From assembly GCA_963575745.1 (NCBI GenBank), contig CAUYUJ010017921.1, positions 64,001-128,000 on the forward strand: a stretch of 64,000 nucleotides of DNA. The letters are read 5' to 3'. Shown here piece after piece: positions 1 through 11,645 of the stretch (the stretch's first letter is position 1; each line of letters begins with the position of its first letter). The notes below the pieces were generated by a model. The model worked only from the letters and a program-made list of their open reading frames with translations. It was not told the origin of the DNA and ran no database searches. Source of the DNA: Prorocentrum cordatum. Taxonomy: Eukaryota > Sar > Dinophyceae > Prorocentrales > Prorocentraceae. The position numbers and the translations under genes are program-made.

Positions 1-3000
1 TTCTCAACTTAAGTCGAGCTAGGAAGCTCTACGAGTCTCCCGGCGGTAACCAAGGTTGACGGTTTACCGCCGGCGCCCAGTCTCTTCGCTCTCCGGGTTT
101 TGGACGCTACCAAGTGCTGGAAGCTGAAGAGTACCTCGTAGAGCTCGTCGGCAAGATAAGCTAGAGGAATTCGGGCGCAAGGTGGAGCTAGTACCTCGTG
201 GAGCTCTTCGGCATCGATGAGCTAGAGGAATTCCGGCGCGGGGTGCAGCTAGTTGGTCGACCCGACCAGAACGGACAATGTGGTAACTTTTGGGTGGTTT
301 TGCAAATATTTCAAAGATATTTGACCATTTATTTAAGAAAGCAGATTTTTCGCACCTGTGGACGACTATGAGGGTTTCTGCGTCTTAATATGAGCTCTCT
401 AGGTGCACTTTTACTATCAAAAGACTTGGCGAAACCAACTTTATCTTGACCTGAAAAAATTATCTTTTTTCTTTTTTGAGAAATGCTTCCAGAAGCGCTC
501 CCTTTGATGCTGAGCACTCTTACGCGTGGAAGGAGCTCTGCGAGGTTCCCGGCGGTGACCAGGTTGACGGTTCACCGCCGGCGCCAGTTGGCAGACCCGA
601 CGTTAAGAGACAATATGATAACTTTGGATGCGTTTTTCTATTCTGTGTGAAATACCTCGTAGAGCTCTTCGGCATCGATGAGCTAGAGGAATTCCGGCGC
701 GGGTGCAGCTAGTTGGCCCACCCGGCCGAGGCAAGCAATGTGGGAACTTTTGGGTGGTTTTGCTAATGACTCGTAGAGCTTCCCTAAGCTAGTTGCTGGA
801 AGCTTCAGAGTAATTCCGGCGCGCTGGAGAGCTAGTTGGCAAGGAAAATCTCGACGGAACTTTTGCTGATTTTTGGTCGGTTGAAAATTTTGTTCTCGAA
901 ATTTGAACATTCGTTAGAGCTCTAGTATTTTTTCCTGTGATAGTCGATCTTATTCGCGCTCGCCATCTTGATCTCAGCTCGATCGGGTGACTCTTACTAT
1001 CGAAAAGCACTGTGGCGGGATCGGCCGTTTTGAGTCATCTTGATACGCGCTGACAGTTGTCTGGACATAGCTCGAGCTTTAGGACAGCTGCAGAGCTGTT
1101 AAGAACAGCTAATCGATTCAGAATGATTAGGCGCGTTCGCCTGTTGAATCCAGAGGTCTGAACTCGGTCTGCTAGCTGAGCTAGGTCCGCAAACCTATTC
1201 GTATTATTCGAGTCATCTTGACAGACCCTTCCAGTTTTCTGTACTTAACTCGAGCTACAGGACAGCTACAGAGCTGGTAAGCACCGCTAATCGATGTAGA
1301 ATGATTATGCTTGTTCGCCTGTTGAATCGAGAGTCTGAACTCGGTCTATTAGCCGAGCTAGGCCTGCAAACCTATTTGTATTATTCGAGTGATCTTGACA
1401 GGAACTTTCGGTTTTATGTACTTAACTCGAGCTGTAGAACAGCTACAGAGCTAATATTCACAGAAATCGATTCAGAATCATCAGTTGCGTTTGTCTGCCC
1501 GTCTAGAATCGCGAAACTATTCGTATTGGTCGAGTTATCTTGAGAAGTGCTGTCGGTTTCCTTCACTCAACTCGCGCTGGTCCGCCTGTCGCATTCAGAG
1601 GTAAAAAATATTCACTATGAGTCGGAATGTTGGTAGGTGCTGTTGGTTTTCTACCTTAAGTCGAGCTAGGAAGCTCTACGAGTCTCCCGGCGGTAACCAA
1701 AGTTGACGGTTTACCGCCGGCGCCCAGTATTTGAAAGATATTTGACCATTTATTTTAAGAAAGCAGATTGTTCGCACCTCTAAACAACTGAGAGGGCCTC
1801 CGCGTCTTAATATGAGGTCCCTAGATGCGCTTTTACAATGAAAACACTTGGCGGAACCAACTTCATGTCGACATGAAAAAAGTCATTCTCTTTTCGAGAA
1901 ATGCTTCCAGAAGCCCTCTCTTTTGATGCTGAGCACTCTTACGCGTGCCAGGAGCTCTACGAGGTTCCTGGCGGTGACTAGGTTGAAGGTTCACCGCCGG
2001 TGCCAGTTTGAAAGTTCGTTTTGAGAACAGATATTTTTCCCATCTGTAGTGGTTTATTGCGCTTACGGCTGTGAATAGCCGCAATATTTCTATCAAAAGA
2101 CTTGAGGGAACCGCTGACTGTACCTCGTAGAGCTCTTCGGCATCGATGAGCCAGAGGAATTTCGGCGCGGAGTGCAGCTAGTTGGCCAACCCGGCCCGGG
2201 CGGACAATGTGATGACCTGGGGTCGGTTTTCCGAAGATGGCGAGATATTTCGAAATTCGTTTCGCAAATTTGAATTTTTATTCTATGCAGTGAATCATGG
2301 CGCTTTCGATGGTGCAATACTCAGGGCCCTAGCTGGATTATTTCGATTAAAAGACTAGGGGGAACCACCATTGTGTACGACCGAAAACAAAATGTCTTTA
2401 TGTTTGAAGCTAGTATGGAGAAGCTTTTTTCTGCTGTTATCTCGACCTGTTCTATGCAGAGCTCTACGAGGGTCCCGGCGGTAACCTGGTTGACGGTTAC
2501 CGCCGGTTCCCAGTAATTCCGGCGCGCTGGAGAGCTAGTTGGCAAGAAAAATCTCGACGGAACTTTTGCTGACTTTTGGTCGGTTGAAAATTTTGTTCTC
2601 GAAATTCAACAATTCGTTAGAGCTCTAGTATTTTTTCCTGTGATATTCGATCTTATTCCCACTCGCCATCTTGATCTTAGCTCGATCGGGTGAATCTTAC
2701 TATTGAAAAGCACTGTGGCGGGATCGGCCGTTTTGAGTCATCTTGATACGCGCTGACAGTTTTCTGAACCTAACTCGAGCTTCAGGACAGCTACAGAGCT
2801 GGTAAGCACAGCTAATGGATGTAGAATGATTAGGCGCGTTCGACTGTTAAGTCCAGAGGTCTTAACTCGGTCGGTTAGCCGAGCTAGGTCCAGAATCCTA
2901 TTCGTATTATTCCAGTCATCTTCAGGAACTCTCGGTTTCCTGTACTTAACTCGAGCTGTAGGACAGCTACAGAGCTAATATTTACAGAAACCAATTGAGA

Positions 3001-3474
3001 ATTATCACTTGCGTTTGTCTGTCCAATCTAGAGCTCTGAACTCAGTCTGCTGCCCGATCTAGCATCGCGAAACTATTCGTATTGGTCGAGTCATCTTGAA
3101 GTGCTCTCGGTTTTCTTTCGCGTTGGGTCACAGGAGTCGATTTGAAGACATCAGGCGCGTCCGCCTGTCGAATGCAGAGCTCGGAACTCGGTCTGCTGCC
3201 CGAATTAGCTCTGCGAAACTACTGTGTTGTTCGAGTCATCCTGAGAGGTACTGTCGGTTTTCTGCACTTAACTCGGGCTCTAGGGGGGCTGCAAGGCTGG
3301 TTATGACAGGAGTCGATTCGCAGACATCAGAGTCGCATTCAGAGGTCAAAAAATATTCACTATAAGTCGGAATGTTGGTAGGTGCTGTCGGTTTTCGAAA
3401 CTTAAGTCGAGCTAGGAAGCTCTACGAGTCTCCCGGCGGTAACCAAGGTTGACGGTTTACTGCCGGCGCCCAGT
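1..3474. repeat. Complex satellite block with long-range direct repeats
   Basis: No gene is supported here. A module of about 75 bp (beginning near TTAAGTCGAGCTAGGAAGC, ending in GGCGCCCAGT) occurs at about 6-81, 1653-1728 and 3400-3474. It contains facing CCGGCGGTAA and TTACCGCCGG arms. A second module containing CTCTTCGGCATCGATGAGC recurs near 200, 665 and 2130. A third family of roughly 150-180 bp, with GAGTCATCTTGA followed by CTTAACTCGAGCT, tandemly fills about 1030-1620 and 2735-3370. The block is therefore about two rounds of a roughly 1.7-kb higher-order unit. Short open frames inside it are repeat shadows. Confidence 0.8.
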
Positions 3475-4287
3475 TTCCAATGTGTGTCCTCTTTGCTCTC
3501 CGGGTTTTTCCCGGAGAGCTCGCTGAGAGCTAAAGGGCTTAAGATTAGAAGCCGGACGGTGGTGGTGCCCGCCAGCAGCCCATCTCCGCCGGTCCAGAAT
3601 TCTCGCAGCAGCTCGTTCGACCCAGCAACGTGTCCGGGAGAGCTTCCGGCAAGCTTCCACGCGTGCCCGCACGCGTGCAGGCACGCGTGGAAGCGTTTTT
3701 GGCAGTGCTTCGGAAGCGCTGCCGGGGGGCCCCCCAGAGCCCCAGCAGAGCTTCACGCGTGCTTCCGTGGGCTTGCCAGGAAGGTTTTCCGGTATGTGTT
3801 CTCTTTGCTCTCCAGGTTTTGGGGTGGCGAACCATTTGTTAACGACACCGCGCCAGATAGCTGTCCTCTCGGTCCGTCGGTCGTCGCATGGACGGAGCGC
3901 AGCCTCGGCGCACACTGTAAAACTATCGAAGAAATGATGATGCGGCCGGAGGCGATGGCTGGATCAAATTGCCTTCATTCCGGCGACCATCGGTGAGGAT
4001 TCGTTCAGACAGGCGGCGGCTGAACACAAAACGCGTGCTCTACCAGCCTGGCCTGTATGCTACTCCTTATAGGAAGGCCGAAGGCAGCGTTACCGCGATC
4101 AAGGCGAGCTTCGAAGAACGGCATCGCGCGACGCACGTGCGGCTGCTCAAGGAATTAGTTGGAGTGATGAGCAGTCGCAGGAAGAGGCTACGACGCCGAA
4201 AGCGAAAGCTCAAACGCCGAGAGCCGTGCCACGCTCAAACGTGCTACCCGAGTCGCCCCGCCTAACATGGCGTCTGTGCCATCCTAA
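3475..4287. other. Intergenic stretch, no convincing gene
   Basis: Both strands have open frames of 100-170 codons at 3484-3996, but their composition follows the GC-rich DNA and they overlap each other, so neither is supported. An arginine- and lysine-rich frame at 3969-4265 (+) has no recognisable domain. The notable element is the inverted repeat annotated separately at 3653-3694. TGTGTCCTCTTTGCTCTCC near 3481 is repeated in changed form near 3794. Confidence 0.5.
3653..3694. repeat. Perfect 15-bp inverted repeat with 12-nt loop
   Basis: The left arm GCTTCCACGCGTGCC (3653-3667) and right arm GGCACGCGTGGAAGC (3680-3694) are exact reverse complements. The spacer of 12 nt is itself rich in the ACGCGT core, which also sits in both arms. 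A second inverted repeat with the same 12-nt loop size lies at 15718-15761. Confidence 0.9.
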
Positions 4288-4809
4288 ATGGCAACGGTCC
4301 GAGTGATCAACAGCAACAGCGAGTGCGTGGCAGACGCGTTAACCGCGAAGTCGTTCGTCGACTTCAAGAGGCGCTGTGCGGAGGAGGGCTTCGGTCGGGT
4401 CGCGCTTGTCGTGACGCTCGACTGCGGTGAGGAGATTTTCGCGACTCCCGCGCGGCGCATGCTATACGGCTCGCCTGTTTCTGTCGCCGGCGTCCATACC
4501 GGAGGGCCTCCAGGCGAAGGGGCATGACGTGTGGGTGGAAGCTTGAACATCTGCCCCGGCGTGCACCCTGGAAGGTCGCCAGGCGCCGCGTGTGTTCGAC
4601 GGGCGAGGTACCATCTGTGGCGCGCCCGCAACGTGGCCACAATCGGGGTCGTCACCTCGGAGAATTCTGTCGAACCCTTCCCCCTGCAAGCTCTCGTCCC
4701 CTCCGAGAAACTCGGCTCTGCCAGCGGAGATGACTGTGCCTTTCTGCGTTTTGCTGGAAGGTCAAGCATCCAGTTGCACGGAGCCGACCGCGACTCGGCG
4801 AAGGCTTAA
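4288..4809 (+). pseudogene. Unknown protein-coding frame interrupted by one TGA
   Basis: Starting at the ATG at 4288, one frame reads like protein (short beta-strand-like patches such as GRVALVVTLDCGEEIF) up to a TGA at 4525-4527. The same frame then stays open to a TAA at 4807-4809 with similar composition (NVATIGVVTSENSVEPF). No domain is recognised. The stop could be a nonsense mutation, a sequence error, or a real end with chance extension. It lies head-to-head with the GIY-YIG gene on the other strand, about 1 kb away. Function is unknown. Confidence 0.35.
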
Positions 4810-5095
4810 TGCAAGAGGAGGAGGCAATATTTCTTACAGGGCCGCTGTCAAGCGTAGACGCCCCCTAGCGAGGAGTCCATCCGTCGCCCAGAGGGCCAAA
4901 ACGTCAGGAACACAATGCAAGAAGTGAGCATGGCGGCATGGTGCCAAAGTATTTTGATAGGATTACAAGGCGGTCATACGTGCATTGAGGTGCGGTTCGG
5001 CGTCGGGGCGCGGGTTGTGTTCAGGGGTCCGTGGAGCGCGACGCCGAGTGCATACATCTTGGGGCTTCAGCGAGCCTTCGACACGGCCAGATGTT

Positions 5096-5845
5096 TTACC
5101 CCAAATATGTTTTTGGATTGCGTGATTCTTCTGCATCAAGGTCCATGCTCTTCGGCGGCTTGCGTGGAGGCCGTTGATCGTACATGTTTTGCACAGTCCT
5201 CTTGCTCGGGCTCGACTTGTCGGGGCGCCCGCCACGCATCTGCCGCGCCCACGCGGCGCGCGCTCCCAGTGGCACAGAGCATGCGCCTCGCACTTCGGCT
5301 CCACGCCCTTGCGCCGAAGGTGGCAGGGCCAGACTACCTGTGCTGGCGGCTCTGCACGCTGCGTGGTGGCAGCAGCGCTCGGTTGCGCGCGCCGACGTCG
5401 CGTGCTGGAGGGGGCTAGCGCGTGCTCCCAAGGCGCCTGGGTCTTGTGCGGCGTCGAGGAAATTCCCAGCGAGGTTGGGGCTCGGCGAGAGCTGGAGGCG
5501 ACGCATGGCCGCCAACGTCGCGGTCTTGGCCCACGGCTGTAGCCATTCTTCCCTCGCCGCGACGTATTGCCGTAGCTCCTGCTTCAACAGAGATTCCGCG
5601 GGCTGGAGCACGCGGCGCTTGTGGAAGTGAGTATCGTTCGGCCGGTTCATCCTGGCCACGGCTAAGATGTCAATACCTTCTGGATAATTGCATTCCCCGT
5701 CAGACAGGCGCCGCAAAAGGTCGAAAGAATAACCGATCTTTATGGGGGAGCCGCGCAGCCCGCGCGGTTGAGTCGCGTAGAGGCCGCCTTTGTCGCAGCC
5801 TGTCGGTGTTGAGCAGAAGCGGACAAATTCGGAGAAGGAGGCCAT
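5096..5845 (-). CDS. GIY-YIG (T5orf172/MUG113-like) nuclease-domain protein
   Basis: A 249-residue frame starting at ATG 5845. Residues about 20-95 show a GIY-YIG fold in the T5orf172 style: GLYAT as the first strand, KIGYSFDLLRRLS as the second strand and the catalytic-arginine region, then EGIDILAVARMNRPNDTHFH and an LLKQELRQYVAAREEWL end typical of the family. Such domains are common in phages, giant viruses and mobile elements, as nucleases or next to BRO domains. The C-terminal 120 residues are Arg/Ala/Pro rich and may be read-through of GC-rich DNA, so the true end is uncertain. Homologous fragments occur at 6085-6309, 11646-12441 and 47100-47756, so this is a local repeat family and this is its best copy. 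Confidence 0.6.
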   Translation of the reverse strand: MASFSEFVRFCSTPTGCDKGGLYATQPRGLRGSPIKIGYSFDLLRRLSDGECNYPEGIDILAVARMNRPNDTHFHKRRVLQPAESLLKQELRQYVAAREEWLQPWAKTATLAAMRRLQLSPSPNLAGNFLDAAQDPGALGARASPLQHATSARATERCCHHAACRAASTGSLALPPSAQGRGAEVRGACSVPLGARAAWARQMRGGRPDKSSPSKRTVQNMYDQRPPRKPPKSMDLDAEESRNPKTYLG

Positions 5846-6084
5846 GGCTTTAATCGTCTGCGCCGATGTTGTTCAAAAGCCGCCGGAATGTTGGCGGCAG
5901 GTGCTCCTGCGACGGCCTGGGTCGGCGTCCGCTGTCTGAGCTCTCGAGTCGGGTGGAGGCCGCAGACTCGCCTCTCACTGGTGAGCGAAAGCGTTGAGCG
6001 CGGCGATGGATTTCTGAAGCAGTAAGGACGCTTCCTCGCGCAGCCTCGAGCATGCCTTGGGTCACGTCGCGCGCAGCGCCGGCT

Positions 6085-6309
6085 TCAAACTGACACTCCT
6101 TTGGAGTCAGCCCTCGGAGGGAGGGAACGGAGCCCTCGGAGGGGGGGAACGGAGCCCTCGGAGGGAGGGAACGGAGTACGTTGTCGCCGCGCGAAGCGGG
6201 AAATCTTGCTTGTCACACCTGCTCGCAAGCGGTGTCCATCCTGGATTGCGTATAGTCCGGGCCCATCGCAATCCGGACAAGCCAACTCGAATTCTTCGAG
6301 CGTCGCCAT
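6085..6309 (-). pseudogene. Truncated relative of the GIY-YIG gene
   Basis: The first 35 residues (MATLEEFELACPDCDGPGLY, then AIQDGHRLRAGVTSKISRF) parallel the start of the GIY-YIG protein at 5845: a short leader, a Cys-Asp, GLYA and then a KIG-like position, here TSKIS. The homology stops where a 22-bp tandem repeat begins, and the frame continues through repeat-encoded sequence to a stop. It is a divergent paralogue whose body has been lost or replaced by the repeat. Confidence 0.45.
6109..6174. repeat. 22-bp tandem repeat, three copies
   Basis: Units of AGCCCTCGGAGGGAGGGAACGG type start at 6109, 6131 and 6153. Each contains the self-complementary CCCTCGGAGGG. The array lies inside the truncated GIY-YIG paralogue. 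Confidence 0.9.
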
Positions 6310-7494
6310 TCAGCGGATGACCTTTACCCTTAACGAGCAGAACCGTGCGTCGTTAAGGTGTCTCACGCGAGGAAGGTCGGTGGGTCGTATGCGGATGCCT
6401 TCATTCTGGGGATCAAAATGGCTAAGGCAACATGGACAAACAAACATATGCTGTCGCATATGTTGGAAGATCCGCGATGATGTATTGCCCCCGCCCCCGC
6501 CCCCCCGCGAGCTTCGGCTACTCCTTGCGCATCTGTTCTCCGCCTCTGTTCTCCGAGCGTTCCCTGTTTCCCACGCTTCCTGGGCAAGCACGCCCGACTA
6601 GGCATGTCGCGGGCGGCGCCAGGCTGCTCCTGGCCACTCCCGTCTCCCCCGGAACTTCCGGCCGCCCCCAGCGAGGGCCACAGGGAAGGGTGACAAGGAG
6701 GAGGGTCAAAGGGGGGAGGGTCACAAGGAGGAAGGTCTGAAAGAGGAGGGTCACAACGAGCTGGAGCGCGCCGGGCGCGGCGGCGGCTCCCGGCTTCCCG
6801 CGCTTCTTAGTCCCCGGGGAAAGCGCCGACAGGTGTCGCAGGCTTCGACTGCTTCCCTGGCTGCTGCCGCCAGCTGCTGCCGCTCCTCTTGCAGATTTCC
6901 GCCATCGGTGACAGAAGGCGCTGGTCAACATTTTGCGATTAATTTGCATTGGCAGCAGCATTGCTTTGCCCGAGCTCTAGCCAGCCAGCCCTTGATACCC
7001 CCCCTGTGCAGCTGCGTTGTTGAAGAGAAGCGCCAGGGCTGGGCAGCTTGCAGGCCTCCTCGCCCCCGGCTCCTCGCCACCCCCATTGCGCCCGTGGCTT
7101 CCACGGGCTGCATCCACAGCCACGGCGATGCCATGGATGTGCATACTGTGTGTATTGAGGCCAGCGGATGCGAGTACATATAAATATCTCTCCCCATATG
7201 TAGTAAGCGCGCAATCAAATCATTGGATGATAGAGCGTTGCAGCGTGTCGTGCTTCTGAACAGCAATTGGATGCTAGAGTTCCAAACATTGTGGCACTAA
7301 GCTTGGTGTTCGATGATAAATGAGACATTGTTTGTGCCCTCTTTCGGCATCGCCTTACAAAAATGGGGGGATTGGCCAGGCACTGTGGTGGCCCTTGCCA
7401 ATGTTGGCCTTTGCTGGCCCAGTGGTATATGGTTCCAGTGCAGCCCTTTGGCCTTTAGTAGCCCGGTTCTCTGAAGTTCCCGGTGCGTCCCATG
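6310..7494. other. Intergenic, low-complexity patches, no supported gene
   Basis: A C-rich run (6486-6510) and a GGGTCACAAGGAGGA-like degenerate repeat (about 6685-6760) are present. Overlapping open frames on both strands between 6500 and 7270 have no domain and shadow one another. 7200-7460 is of more even composition with nothing recognisable. Confidence 0.5.
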
Positions 7495-10011
7495 ATCTTT
7501 CCGGTGCCCTTGTGGCCCTTGTGCTTGTGACCCTTGTGACGCTGGCGCTTGTGAGCCTTGTGACCCTGGCGCATGTGACCCGTTGTGGCCCTTGTGCTTG
7601 TGGCCCTGGCCCTTGTGATCCTTGGGTCTTGTGACCTTGTCGTCGTCGTTGTGGCCCTTGTGGCCCTGGCGCTTGTGACACTGGCGCTTGTGACCCTGGT
7701 GCTTGTGACCGTGGCGCTTGTGACCCTGGCGATTGCGACCCTTGTGGCCCTGGCGCTTGTGACCCTGGTGGGCCTTGTGCTTGTGACCCTGGCGCTGGTG
7801 ACCTTGTGTCTTGTGACCCTTGTGACCCTGGCTCTTGTGACCCTGGCGCTAGTGGCCCTCGTAACCCTGGCGCTTGTCACCCTTGTGACTCTGGCGCTTG
7901 CGACCCTTGTGACTGGCGCTCGTGGCCCTGGTGCTTGCAACCCTCGTGACCCTGGTGCTTGTGACACTGGCGCTTGTGACCCTTTCCGACCTTGTCGTTG
8001 TCGTTGTGGTCCTCGTGACCCTGGCGCTTGCGATCCTGGCGCTTGTGACCCTGGCGCTTGTGACCCTTGTGACCGTGGCGCTTGTGACCCTTGTGATCCC
8101 TGTGCTTGTGACCCCGGCGCTTGTGACCTTTGTGCCCCTGGCGCTTCTGACCCTGGCAATTGTGACGCTGGCGCTTGTGACCTCTGGCGATTGTGACCCT
8201 GGCCCTTGTGACCCTGGCGCTAGTGGCCCTTGTGTCCCTGGCGCTTGTCACCCTTGTGACCCTGGCGCTTGTGACCTTGTGTCTCGTGACCGTGTCGTCG
8301 TCGTTGTGACCCTCGTGACCCTGGCGCTTGTGACCCTGGGGCTTGTGGCGCTTGTGATCCTGCTGCTTGTGACCCTAGCGCTTGTGACCCTGGCGCTTGT
8401 GACCCTGGCGCCTGCGACGCTTTTGAGCCTTGTGCTTGTGACCCGGGCACTTGTGACCTTGGGTCTTGTGACCTTGTCGTCGTCGTTGTGACCCTTGTGA
8501 CCCTGGCGCTTATGACCCTTGCGACCTTGGCGCTTGTGACCCTTGTGACCCTGGCGCTTGTGACCCTTGTGACCCTGGCGCTCGTGACCCTTGTGACCCT
8601 AGCGCTTGTGACCCTTGTGACCCTGGCGCTTGTGACCCTTGTGACCCTTGTGCTTGTGGCCCTGGCGCTTGTGACCCTGGCGCTTGTGACCCTGGGGCTC
8701 GTGACCTTGGGGCTTGTGACCCTGGCGCTTGCGAAGCCCTGGCGCTTGTGACCCTTGTGACTCTGGCGCTAGTGGCCTTTGTGATCCTGGCGCTTGTGAC
8801 CCCTGCGACCCTTGTGAATGTGACCCTGGCGCTTGTGACCCTGGGGATTGTGACCTTGGGGCTTGTGATGCTTGTGACCCTGGCGCTTGTGACCCTGGCG
8901 CTGGTGACCCTGGTGCTTGTGACCCTTGTGACCCTGGCGCTTGTGACCCCTGTGACCCTGGCGCTCGTGACCCTTGTGACCCTAGCGCTTGTGACCCTTG
9001 TGACCCTGGCGCTTGTGACCCTTGTGACCCTTGTGCTTGTGGCCCTGGCGCTTGTGACCCTGGCGCTTGTGACCCTGGGGCTCGTGACCTTGGGGCTTGT
9101 GACCCTGGCGCTTGTGAAGCCCTGGCGCTTGTGACCCTTGTGACTCTGGCGCTAGTGGCCTTTGTGATCCTGGCGCTTGTGACCCCTGCGACCCTTGTGA
9201 ATGTGACTCTGGCGCTTGTGACCCTGGGGATTGTGACCTTGGGGCTTGTGATCCTTGTGACCCTGGCGCTTGTGACCCTGGCACTGGTGACCCTGGTGCT
9301 TGTGACCATTACGACCCTTGTGCTCGTGACCCTGTCCCTTGTGACCCTGTCGTCGTCGCTGTGCCCCTTGTGGCCCTTGTGACTCGGGCGCCGGTGACCT
9401 TTGTGACCTTGGGCTTGTGACCCTGGCGCTTGTGACCCTTGAAACCCTGGCGCTCGTGACCCTTGTGATTCTGGCGCTAGTGACCTCTGTGATCCTGGCG
9501 CTTGTGACCCTTGCGACCCTTGTGCTTGTGACCCTGGCGCTTGTGACCCTGAGGATTGTGACCTTGGGGCTTGTGACCCTTGTGACCCTGGGGCTTGTGA
9601 CCCTGGCGCTGGTGACCCTGGTGCTTGTGACCATTACGACCCTTGTGCTCGTGACCCTGTCCCATGTGACCCGGTCGTCGTCGCTGTGCCCCTTGTGGCC
9701 TTTGTGACTCCGGCGCTTGTGACCTTTGTGGCCCTGGCGCTTGTGAACCTCGTGACCCTTGTCTTTGTGACCCTGGCGCTTGTGACCCTGGGGCTTGTGA
9801 TCTCGGGGCTTGTGACCCTGGCGCTTGTGACCCTTGTGACCTTTCTGACTGTGACCTGGCGCTAGTGACCCTTGTGAACCTGTCATCGTCGTTGTGATCC
9901 GTGTGGCCCGGTGCTTATGACCCTGGCGCTTGTGACCCTTGTGACCCTGGCGCGTGTGACCCTGGCGCTAGTGGCCCTTGTGGCCTTGGCGCTTGTGCCC
10001 CCCGTGACAAC
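7495..10011. repeat. 15-bp minisatellite array I (GTGACCCTGGCGCTT)
   Basis: About 2.5 kb of a 15-bp unit, GTGACCCTGGCGCTT and close variants such as GTGACCCTTGTGACC, with some 18- and 24-bp irregular units. Because 15 is a multiple of three, two + frames and all three - frames stay open for hundreds of codons (VTLAL, CDPGA, GSQAP, VTSAR and GHKRQ pentapeptides). These are repeat artefacts rather than genes. Longer duplicated segments are visible, for example about 8480-8745 and 8870-9130. Confidence 0.95.
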
Positions 10012-10096
10012 TGCCGGGAAGAACTGGGCCCTCTTGCGTTACTGTTGCAGGTTGGTGAATCAACGTGTGACACCAGATTGTAATTCGCACTTGCTA

Positions 10097-11645
10097 CCCT
10101 GGCCTGTGACCCTCCGCCTTGTGACCCTTGCTGGGCTCGGCCTTGTGACCCTGGCTATGCCCCAACCTTGGTGACCCCCGGCCTTGCGACCTTGTGACCC
10201 TCGACCTTGTGACCCTTGATCTGGTAACCGTTGGCCTTGTGACCCTTGGTCTTGTGATTCTTGACCTTGTAACCTTGGGCCTTGTGACCCTCGACCTTGT
10301 GACCCTTGGCCTTGTGACGCTGGGCTTTGTGACCCTCGACCTTGTGACCCTTTGCCTTGTGACTCTGGCTACGCCCCAACCTTCGTGACCCCTGGCCTTG
10401 CCCGATTAGCCTTGTGACACTTAGCCTTATGGCCCTGGCTATGCCCCAACCTCTGCGGCCCTTGGCCTTGTGACCCAGCCCATGCCCCAACCTTGGCGAC
10501 CCCCGGCCTTGTGACCTGGTGACCCTCGACCTTGGGACCCTTGACCTTGTGACCCTTGGCCTTGTGACCCTTAGTCTTGTGACCCTTGACCTTGTGGCCC
10601 TCGACCTCGACCTTGTGACCCTTGGCCTTGTGGCCCGGGCTATGCCCCAAGCTTGGTGACCCCTGGCCTTGTGACCCTTACTTAGCCTTGTGACCCTTAG
10701 CCTTGTGACCATTGGCCTTGTGACTCTTGGCCTTGTGATTCTTGGCCTTGTGACCCTTGACCTTGTGACCCTCGACCTTGTGACCCTCGACCTTGGCATT
10801 GTGACCCTTGGCATTGTGACCCTTAGCATTGTGACCCTGGCTATGCCCCAACCTTGGTGACCCCCGGCCTTGTGACCCGTGGCCTTGTGACCCTCGACCT
10901 TGTGACCCTCGACCTTGTGACCCTAGACCTTGTGACCCTTGGCCTTGTGACCCTGGGCCCTGTGACCCTCGACCCTGTGACCCTGGCTTTGCCCCAATCT
11001 TGGTGACCTCCAGCCTTGTGACCCTTAGCCTTGTGACCCTCGACCTTGTGACCCTCGACCTTGTGACCATCGACCTTGTGACCCTCGACCTTGTGACCCT
11101 TAACCTTGTGACCCTTGGTCTTGTGGCCCTTGGCTTTGTGACCCTTGTGACCTTTGACCTTGTGACCATGACTATGCCCCAACCTTGGTGAACCTTGGCC
11201 TTGTTGCCCTTGGCGACCCCCGGCCTTGTGACCTTGTCGCTCTCGACCTTGGTGACCCCCGGCCTTGTGACTCCTAGCCTTGTGACCCTCGACCTTGTGA
11301 CCCTCGACCTTGCGACTCTTGACCTTGTGACTCTTGGTCTTGTGACCCTTGGCGTTGTGACCCTTAGCTTTGTGACTCTCGACCTCGTGGCCCTCGACCT
11401 TGTGACCCTTGACCTCGTGGCCCTTGGTCTTGTGACCCTTGGCCGTGTGACCCTTGACTTTGTGACCCTCGACCTCAACCTTGTGGCCCTTGGCCTTGTG
11501 GCCCTGGGCCTTGTAACCCTCGACCTTGTGAACCTTGGCCTTGTGACCCTGGCTCTGCCCCAAGCTTGGTGACCCTTGGCCTTGTGACCATTAGCGTTGT
11601 GACCCTTGGCCTTGTTACCCTGGCTATGCCCCAACCTTGGTGACC
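10097..11645. repeat. 15-bp minisatellite array II (CTTGTGACCCTCGAC)
   Basis: A relative of array I, separated from it by about 85 bp of unique DNA. The unit is CTTGTGACCCTTGGC or CTTGTGACCCTCGAC, punctuated about ten times by TATGCCCCAACCTTGGTGAC (for example near 10153, 10369, 10842, 11171 and 11626). The last punctuation motif directly abuts the truncated gene on the - strand at 11646, so the array boundary and the gene break coincide. Confidence 0.95.

Noticed and set aside
3484-3996. 170-codon + frame overlapping a 152-codon - frame
   Set aside because: Both are driven by GC-rich palindromic DNA and neither has a domain.
7495-11645. CRISPR-like regular repeats
   Set aside because: Units are contiguous with no unique spacers, and the genome is eukaryotic in character.
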